64,000 nucleotides of DNA from HKST-UBA178 sp965223815 (GTDB lineage Bacteria; Pseudomonadota; Gammaproteobacteria; Chromatiales; Chromatiaceae): the NCBI GenBank assembly GCA_965223815.1, contig OZ245019.1, positions 2,480,001 to 2,544,000 on the forward strand, written 5' to 3'. Shown here piece by piece: positions 58,549 to 64,000 of this stretch (position 1 is the first letter of the stretch; each line of letters begins with the position of its first letter). The notes beneath the pieces were generated by a model. The model saw nothing but the letters and a program-made list of their open reading frames with translations. It was not told where the DNA came from and ran no database searches. The position numbers were made by a program, and so were the translations under genes.

Positions 58549-59730
58549 TCAAAGCAGTTCAACGGCCATTGCCGTGGCCTCTCCGCCACCAATGCATAGG
58601 GCGGCCACACCCCGCTTCAAGCCCGACTGTTTCAACGCCCCGATCAGGGTGACCAGAATTCTGGCGCCTGTGGCGCCAATCGGATGGCCCAAGGCGCAGG
58701 CACCACCGTGAATATTCACTTTGTCACGGTGAAGACCGAGATCCTTCATCGCCGCCATGGTGACAACCGCAAAGGCCTCGTTTATCTCGTATAGGTCCGC
58801 TTGGCTTTTTTTCCAACCGAGTTTCTGCAGCAATTTTCGAATAGCGAAGACGGGCGCTGTGGTGAACAACGCCGGTTCCTGGGCATGAGTGGCGTGTCCA
58901 TGCACCCTCGCCAAGGGAGAGAGTCCCAGCCGTTCGGCCTCCGAGGCACGCATCATGACCATGGCCGCGCCCCCATCTGAGATCGAGCTTGAATTGGCCG
59001 CGGTCACTGTGCCATCTTGCCTGAAAGCCGGCTTCAGGCTGGGGATCTTTTCTATATTGGCGACAAAGGGTTGTTCATCCCGTTCCACCCGCTGCCGGCC
59101 TTGACGTTGATTGACCTCGACTGCCGTTATCTCACTGGAAAAGGCACCGGATTCAGTGGCGGCCCGGGCACGCTCAAGGGAGGAAATAGCAAATGCATCC
59201 TGCTGCTCGCGGGTAAATCCGTAACTTTCGGCACACTCCTCCGCAAAAGTGCCCATCAACCGGCCTCGGTCGTAAGCATCCTCGATGCCGTCCAGGAACA
59301 TGTGATCCTTGGCTTCGGCGTGACCCAAGCGCATGCCGGCTCGCGCTTTCGGCAACAGATAGGGGGCGTTGCTCATGCTCTCCATGCCCCCCGCTACCAT
59401 CACCCGGTTGACGCCACCGAGCAGCAGATCATGGGATAGCATCGCCGCCTTCATACTCGATCCGCACACCTTGTTGACGGTGGTGCAGCCGGTTGCCAGC
59501 GGCAGGCCGGCGCCGAGAGATGCTTGCCTTGCCGGTGCTTGGCCGAGACCAGCGGGTAACACATTGCCCATGATGACCTCATCCACCAGATCCGCCGGAA
59601 CACCCGCACGGGTGACAGCCGCGCTTATAGCGGCAGCACCTAGCTCAGGCGCGGTCAGGCTGCCGAATGCACCTTGGAACCCGCCCATCGGCGTGCGGGC
59701 CATACTGACGATAACGACGGGATCCTGCAT
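58549..59730 (-). CDS. acetyl-CoA acetyltransferase (thiolase)
   Basis: The 393-residue thiolase has the nucleophilic Cys in N-K-V-C-G-S-S near residue 89, His in N-E-A-F-A near 316 and H-P-I-G-A-T-G near 349, and the second Cys in A-L-C-I-G-G-G-E-A near 379. It breaks acetoacetyl-CoA into two acetyl-CoA, or makes it. It lies 44 bp after liuA and 16 bp before the next dehydrogenase. Confidence 0.93.
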   Translation of the reverse strand: MQDPVVIVSMARTPMGGFQGAFGSLTAPELGAAAISAAVTRAGVPADLVDEVIMGNVLPAGLGQAPARQASLGAGLPLATGCTTVNKVCGSSMKAAMLSHDLLLGGVNRVMVAGGMESMSNAPYLLPKARAGMRLGHAEAKDHMFLDGIEDAYDRGRLMGTFAEECAESYGFTREQQDAFAISSLERARAATESGAFSSEITAVEVNQRQGRQRVERDEQPFVANIEKIPSLKPAFRQDGTVTAANSSSISDGGAAMVMMRASEAERLGLSPLARVHGHATHAQEPALFTTAPVFAIRKLLQKLGWKKSQADLYEINEAFAVVTMAAMKDLGLHRDKVNIHGGACALGHPIGATGARILVTLIGALKQSGLKRGVAALCIGGGEATAMAVELL

Positions 59731-59774
59731 CTCAATTCTCCCCCAGCAGAGTGGTTATAACGACTCCCAAGGCG

Positions 59775-60941
59775 TCATCGGGACTCTTCGAAGAGTTCCC
59801 TCCCGATCAGCATGCGGCGAATCTCGGATGTGCCGGCGCCGATTTCGTAGAGTTTGGCATCCCGCAGCAATCGGCCTGTGGGATACTCGTTGATGTAGCC
59901 ATTGCCGCCGAGGGTTTGAATGGCCTGCAGCGCCATCCAGGTGGCTCGCTCGCCCGCATACAGTATTGCCCCCGCCGCGTCCTTTCGGCTGGTCTCTCCC
60001 TGATCGCAGGCGCGCCCCACGGCATAAACGTACGCCCGACAGGCGTTCATTGTAGTGTACATGTCTGCCATCTTGCCCTGCATCAATTCGAATTCGCCTA
60101 TAGGTTGTCCAAACTGTTTGCGTTCGTGGATGTAGGGTATGACCACGTCCATGCACGCCTGCATGATACCCACGGGGCCGGCGGCCAATACTGCACGCTC
60201 GTAGTCCAAGCCGCTCATCAGCACTTTCGCTCCGCCGTTGAGTTCGCCGAGGATATTCTCCTCCGGCACTTCGCAATCCTGAAACACCAGCTCGCCGGTG
60301 TTCGAGCCGCGCATTCCAAGCTTGTCAAGCTTCTGCGCGGACTCAACGCTGGAGACTGCCCGTTCCACAATGAAGGCGGTGATGCCTTGGGGTCCGGCGC
60401 CGGGATCCGTCTTTGCGTACACCACAATCACATCGGCCTCGGGTCCGTTGGTGATCCACATTTTTGTGCCATTGAGTAGATAGCGGTCACCTCGTTTTTC
60501 CGCCTTGAGGCGCAATGCAACAACATCGGACCCGGCACCGGGCTCGGACATGGCGAGTGCACCGACATGCTCGCCGCTGATCAATTTGGGCAAAAACCGC
60601 TGGCGTTGTGCATCGGAACCGTTTCGTTTGATCTGATTGACACAGAGGTTGGAGTGGGCGCCATAGCTTAGGCCGACCGAGGCAGAAGCCCGGCTGATCT
60701 CCTCCATAGCCACCACGTGCGCCAAATATCCCATGTCACTCCCCCCATCCGCTTCCGGCACCGTGACGCCCAGCAGCCCCAGGTCACCGAACTCTCGCCA
60801 AAGGTGCTGAGGGAACTCATTTCTCTCATCGATTTCCGCTGCCAGTGGCGCTATTTTGGCTGCGGCGAACTCCCGCACCATATCCCGCAGCATATCGACG
60901 GTCTCTCCGAGATGAAAATTAAGGGATGGCAGACTCGACAT
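59775..60941 (-). CDS. liuA: isovaleryl-CoA dehydrogenase
   Basis: The 388-residue enzyme has L-S-Y-G-A-H-S-N-L near residue 90 and M-S-E-P-G-A-G-S-D-V near 132, both typical of isovaleryl-CoA dehydrogenase. It also has D-Y-E-R-A-V-L-A near 250, where the special catalytic Glu of this type lies, and Q-F-G-Q-P-I-G near 278. It makes 3-methylcrotonyl-CoA from isovaleryl-CoA. It is the first gene of the liu operon, 79 bp after a LiuR-type palindrome. Confidence 0.94.
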   Translation of the reverse strand: MSSLPSLNFHLGETVDMLRDMVREFAAAKIAPLAAEIDERNEFPQHLWREFGDLGLLGVTVPEADGGSDMGYLAHVVAMEEISRASASVGLSYGAHSNLCVNQIKRNGSDAQRQRFLPKLISGEHVGALAMSEPGAGSDVVALRLKAEKRGDRYLLNGTKMWITNGPEADVIVVYAKTDPGAGPQGITAFIVERAVSSVESAQKLDKLGMRGSNTGELVFQDCEVPEENILGELNGGAKVLMSGLDYERAVLAAGPVGIMQACMDVVIPYIHERKQFGQPIGEFELMQGKMADMYTTMNACRAYVYAVGRACDQGETSRKDAAGAILYAGERATWMALQAIQTLGGNGYINEYPTGRLLRDAKLYEIGAGTSEIRRMLIGRELFEESR

Positions 60942-61019
60942 GTTTTATACCCCTCGCTGGCGCCGGCGGTGGACCACTGATCTGCCGGACAGGTAAATTT
61001 GATCTGAGCAAAAAATACC

Positions 61020-61040
61020 TTACGTTTACGTAAACGTCAA
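61020..61040. promoter_or_regulatory. LiuR-type operator upstream of liuA
   Basis: ACGTTTACGTAAACGT at 61022-61037 is a perfect 16-bp palindrome, and with its flanks it matches the LiuR-type site known in front of proteobacterial liu operons. It lies between liuR and liuA on the liuA side. MerR-family binding would regulate liuA and the genes after it. Confidence 0.8.
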
Positions 61041-61071
61041 TTAAGTGGTGGGTGAAATTGCAAACAGCGCG

Positions 61072-61524
61072 CTACTCATCTTGCTTGTCCCGCAGCGTCT
61101 TGAGCGCCTTGCGCACCCGCTTCTCCACTCCTTTGAGATCTTGCATGATCTCTTTAATGTCCCGTGTCTGCTGCTCCAGAGAGGTGCGACGCTGGTTTAT
61201 CTTCTGCAGCAGATGCACCAGTTGCTTCTCACCGCCCGAATCAACATCGTACAGCTCGATAATCTCTTTCACCTCCGCCAGGGAAAATCCAAGCCGTTTA
61301 CCCCGCAAAATCAATCGCAGCCGCACATGGTCCCGGTCATGGAAAATGCGCTGCCTTCCCTTGCGCTCGGGCGCAAGCATACCCTGGTCCTCATAGAAGC
61401 GTATGGTTCTGGGAGTCACATCGAACTCTCTGGCGAGTTCGGTTATCGAGAACGTACTCTCCCCAATATCCGTATCTCCATCCCCCGCTGCAGTTGCGGT
61501 CAAACGCTTGTCTCTCTCTGTCAC
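61072..61524 (-). CDS. liuR: LiuR, MerR family regulator of leucine/branched-chain acid degradation
   Basis: The 150-residue protein has the MerR DNA-binding domain: F-S-I-T-E-L-A-R-E-F-D-V-T-P-R-T-I-R-F-Y-E near residues 26-46, then G-R-Q-R-I-F-H near 57. A coiled-coil dimer region (about 95-145) follows. GTG 61524 has AGAGGA upstream; a TTG at 61554 is in frame but not needed. It lies just upstream of liuA, as usual, and should bind the palindromes on both sides of itself. Confidence 0.88.
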   Translation of the reverse strand: MTERDKRLTATAAGDGDTDIGESTFSITELAREFDVTPRTIRFYEDQGMLAPERKGRQRIFHDRDHVRLRLILRGKRLGFSLAEVKEIIELYDVDSGGEKQLVHLLQKINQRRTSLEQQTRDIKEIMQDLKGVEKRVRKALKTLRDKQDE

Positions 61525-61592
61525 GGCTATAATTCCTCTGGAGCAACCCCTCAAAGGCGACGGCGTTGCCGTTAATGGTGAAACGAGTATAG

Positions 61593-61613
61593 TTGACGTT
61601 TACGTAAGCGTCA
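61593..61613. promoter_or_regulatory. second LiuR-type operator, between liuR and icmF
   Basis: TGACGTTTACGTAAGCGTCA at 61594-61613 is palindromic except for one base pair and nearly identical to the liuA site. It lies between the liuR start and the icmF start, so it could control both genes. Confidence 0.78.
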
Positions 61614-61652
61614 TGTAGCTTTTTTATCCCGTCTACAACAGGACCGGACGCA

Positions 61653-64000
61653 ATGCACATCATCGGCCAAACATCCCCCAACGACGTGGCACCCGCTACT
61701 GCGCGGAGAAAGCTTAGATTCGTAACGGCAGCCAGCCTGTTTGACGGTCATGATGCCTCTATAAATATCATGCGCAGGATACTGCAGTCCGAGGGTGCGG
61801 AGGTTATTCATCTCGGCCACAACAGATCTGTGGCTGAGATTGTTGACGCTGCGCTCCAGGAGGATGCTCACGGCATAGCCGTCAGCTCCTATCAAGGTGG
61901 GCATGTCGAATACCTGAAGTATATGGTGGAGATGCTCAGGGAGAGGGATGGCGAGAACATCAGAGTATTCGCTGGAGGCGGGGGTGTTATCATCCCGGAG
62001 GAGGTTCAGGAACTCCAAGCGCACGGTGTTACCCGGATCTATTCGCCCGAGGACGGTCAGTCCATGGGCCTGTTGGGAATGATCCGCGACATGATCGAGC
62101 GTAGCGATTTCGACCCCTGTCTCCACGCTCCCACGTCGCTCGATCCTCTGGCGGCTGGTGACTGGCGTGCCCTCTCCCGGATATTAAGTGTGCTGGAGAA
62201 CGGCGCCTCCAAGGAGATGATTGACGATATTCTCTCAACCGCCGGAAAACTGGGCAAACGGATTCCTGTGCTCGGCATCACCGGGACTGGCGGCTCCGGG
62301 AAGTCGTCACTCACCGACGAAATTATCCGCCGCTTCAGGCTGGGGCAGGACAACCGCCTGAAGATTGCCATCATCGCTGTGGATCCGAGCCGACGGCGAA
62401 CCGGGGGCGCGCTCTTGGGCGACCGGATTCGGATGAATGCTATAGATCACCCGCAGATTTTTATGCGCTCGGTGGCTACCCGTGATGCCGGTGGAGAAGT
62501 CCCAGAATACGTTGCCCAGATGATCGCAGCCTGCAAGTTGAGCGGGTTTGATCTGGTCATTGTAGAGACGCCGGGCATAGGCCAAGGCAATGCCGGAATC
62601 GTTCCCTTCGTAGATACCTCGCTCTATGTCATGACACCGGAGTTCGGGGCTCAAAGCCAGCTCGAGAAAATCGACATGCTCGATTACGCTAATCTGGTCG
62701 CCATCAACAAGTTCGACAGAAAAGGGGCTGCAGATGCTTTTCGCGATGTACGAAAACAGGTACAGCGAAACCGTGAGGCCTTCTCGGAACCTGTCGAGCG
62801 CATGCCGGTCTTCGGCACCATAGCGGCACGATTCAACGACAATGGCGTTACCGCTTTGTACCACGCTTTACTGGCAGAGTTGGAAAAGGCCGGTCTGCCT
62901 CTGGAGCAGGACTTGTTGCCGGTTGTGGACTCGCCGATCTCTCAGGATGACAATGTGATTGTTCCCCCGCAGCGGGTCCGCTATCTCGCGGAAATCGCCG
63001 AAACCGTACGCAACTACAAGCGGAAAACCCAGGAGCAGGCGGCGATTGCCCGGGAAAGACAACAATTGCTGGAAAGCAGGCGTATGCTCGCAGAGGCGGG
63101 CCACTTCCCGTCTGAACTAGATTCGCTTATCGAAAGGCGTGAGATGTTGCTGGATCCGAGAGCGCGGAAACTGCTGGAGATCTGGCCGGATGTGAGGAAA
63201 AGCTATGCCGGTGACGAGTATGTGGTAAAGATCCGTGATAGTAAAAAACGCACCGCATTGAAACGCACCACCCTCTCCGGCACTCAGATCCCGAAAGTTG
63301 CACTGCCCAGCTATGAGGATCATGGTGAACTCTTGAAGTGGCTGCTCCTGGAGAATCTGCCGGGAACCTTTCCCTACACCGCAGGGGTCTTCGCCTTCAA
63401 GCGGGAGGGAGAGGACCCTACCCGTATGTTCGCAGGTGAGGGCGATGCCTTCCGCACCAATCGTCGCTTCAAACAGCTGTCGGCTCATGCCGAGGCGAAA
63501 CGGCTCTCTACAGCGTTCGATTCGGTGACGCTCTATGGCTGCGATCCCGATGAAAGGCCAGATATCTACGGCAAGGTGGGCAACTCGGGTGTATCCATTG
63601 CCACCCTCGAGGATATGAAAGCGCTCTACCAAGGCTTCGATCTCTGCAGCCCCTCAACCTCGGTGTCGATGACGATCAACGGTCCCGCACCAATGATCCT
63701 GGCCATGTTCATCAACACCGCCATCGAGCAACAGATAGATCGCTTCAAGGAGGAGAACGGACGACGCCCAACCGATGAGGAGATCGAAAAGGTACGCACC
63801 TGGGCCTTGGAAAATATGCGTGGCACCGTCCAGGCCGACATTCTGAAAGAAGATCAGGGGCAGAACACCTGCATATTCTCAACCGAATTCGCATTGAAAC
63901 TGATGGGAGACATTCAGGAGTACTTCGTTCATCACAGGGTACGAAATTTCTACTCGGTATCCATCTCTGGCTATCATATCGCCGAGGCGGGCGCCAACCC
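61653..64000 (+). CDS. icmF: IcmF, fused acyl-CoA mutase with G-domain, 3' end outside window
   Basis: The visible 782 residues open with a B12-binding domain (D-G-H-D with His33, then S-S-Y-Q-G-G-H near 80). A MeaB-like G-domain follows with P-loop G-T-G-G-S-G-K217-S, D-P-S-R-R-R-T-G-G near 245 and E-T-P-G-I-G near 305. The mutase TIM barrel starts before Phe573 in F-P-Y-T-A-G-V-F and runs past E-A-G-A-N-P at the window edge. This B12-G-mutase order is IcmF, not methylmalonyl-CoA mutase. IcmF interconverts isobutyryl- and butyryl-CoA, and less well isovaleryl- and pivalyl-CoA, using adenosylcobalamin. ATG 61653; GGA lies about 9 bp upstream. Confidence 0.93.
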   Translation, partial: MHIIGQTSPNDVAPATARRKLRFVTAASLFDGHDASINIMRRILQSEGAEVIHLGHNRSVAEIVDAALQEDAHGIAVSSYQGGHVEYLKYMVEMLRERDGENIRVFAGGGGVIIPEEVQELQAHGVTRIYSPEDGQSMGLLGMIRDMIERSDFDPCLHAPTSLDPLAAGDWRALSRILSVLENGASKEMIDDILSTAGKLGKRIPVLGITGTGGSGKSSLTDEIIRRFRLGQDNRLKIAIIAVDPSRRRTGGALLGDRIRMNAIDHPQIFMRSVATRDAGGEVPEYVAQMIAACKLSGFDLVIVETPGIGQGNAGIVPFVDTSLYVMTPEFGAQSQLEKIDMLDYANLVAINKFDRKGAADAFRDVRKQVQRNREAFSEPVERMPVFGTIAARFNDNGVTALYHALLAELEKAGLPLEQDLLPVVDSPISQDDNVIVPPQRVRYLAEIAETVRNYKRKTQEQAAIARERQQLLESRRMLAEAGHFPSELDSLIERREMLLDPRARKLLEIWPDVRKSYAGDEYVVKIRDSKKRTALKRTTLSGTQIPKVALPSYEDHGELLKWLLLENLPGTFPYTAGVFAFKREGEDPTRMFAGEGDAFRTNRRFKQLSAHAEAKRLSTAFDSVTLYGCDPDERPDIYGKVGNSGVSIATLEDMKALYQGFDLCSPSTSVSMTINGPAPMILAMFINTAIEQQIDRFKEENGRRPTDEEIEKVRTWALENMRGTVQADILKEDQGQNTCIFSTEFALKLMGDIQEYFVHHRVRNFYSVSISGYHIAEAGAN

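Noticed and set aside
1..64000. CRISPR arrays, tRNA or rRNA genes, insertion sequences
   Set aside because: No regularly spaced repeats, tRNA-like cloverleafs, rRNA stretches or transposase reading frames were noticed on either strand.

Overview
This 64 kb window looks like part of the chromosome of a free-living or symbiotic gammaproteobacterium, probably near the sulfur-oxidising Chromatiales/Sedimenticola/Thiodiazotropha group. The evidence is an E. coli-like gene order (maf / yceD-rpmF-plsX-fabH-fabG-acpP-fabF-pabC-mltG-tmk-holB-pilZ-tatD), an Isp-type [NiFe] hydrogenase operon of the kind known from purple and colourless sulfur bacteria, a split class II ribonucleotide reductase, and a LiuR-type leucine catabolic regulon. 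The taxonomic placement is inference only. I saw no rRNA, tRNA, CRISPR array, transposase or prophage gene.

Layout. 0.1-1.3 kb: a MarC-type membrane protein and a small unknown gene. 1.4-13.6 kb, minus strand: a compact dedicated acyl-chain cluster. It encodes an LpxL/HtrB-like acyltransferase, three active-looking ketosynthases, a fourth ketosynthase homologue whose active-site Cys is His (chain-length-factor-like), two hotdog dehydratases (one with a degenerate His motif), a ketoreductase, a FabL-like enoyl reductase, a 187-residue carrier protein with a C-terminal zinc ribbon, a membrane methyltransferase, a serine-hydrolase-like lipoprotein and an acyltransferase-3 membrane protein. 13.6-20.2 kb, plus strand, divergent: a second hydrolase-like lipoprotein, a permuted papain-fold amidase, a FadE-type acyl-CoA dehydrogenase, a long-chain acyl-CoA ligase and a YciA thioesterase. 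Together these blocks could build, attach, trim and recycle an unusual acyl chain, and this is the most interesting part of the window.

20.2-32.4 kb: quinone oxidoreductase, then the housekeeping fatty-acid/cell-envelope/replication operon in the E. coli order, but without fabD between fabH and fabG. 32.4-36.7 kb: a TPR-like lipoprotein overlapping a membrane class III nucleotide cyclase, an EamA transporter and a phosphoribosyltransferase. 36.7-42.6 kb, minus strand: hupH-hynS-isp1-isp2-hynL, followed by a guanylate-kinase-like protein without a P-loop. 42.6-46.1 kb: nrdJa/nrdJb behind putative NrdR boxes. 46.3-48.2 kb: an exported SBBP-repeat protein. 48.3-51.4 kb: malic enzyme MaeB and a LysE/RhtB exporter.

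51.5-64 kb: a leucine/branched-chain acyl-CoA degradation operon (liuA, thiolase, a second acyl-CoA dehydrogenase, liuB, liuC, liuD, liuE, DUF2889) with its MerR-type regulator liuR. Divergent from it is an IcmF-type fused acyl-CoA mutase that runs off the right edge. Two near-identical palindromes, one before liuA and one between liuR and icmF, suggest a common LiuR regulon. Both NrdJ and IcmF belong to families that use adenosylcobalamin, so the organism must make or import B12.
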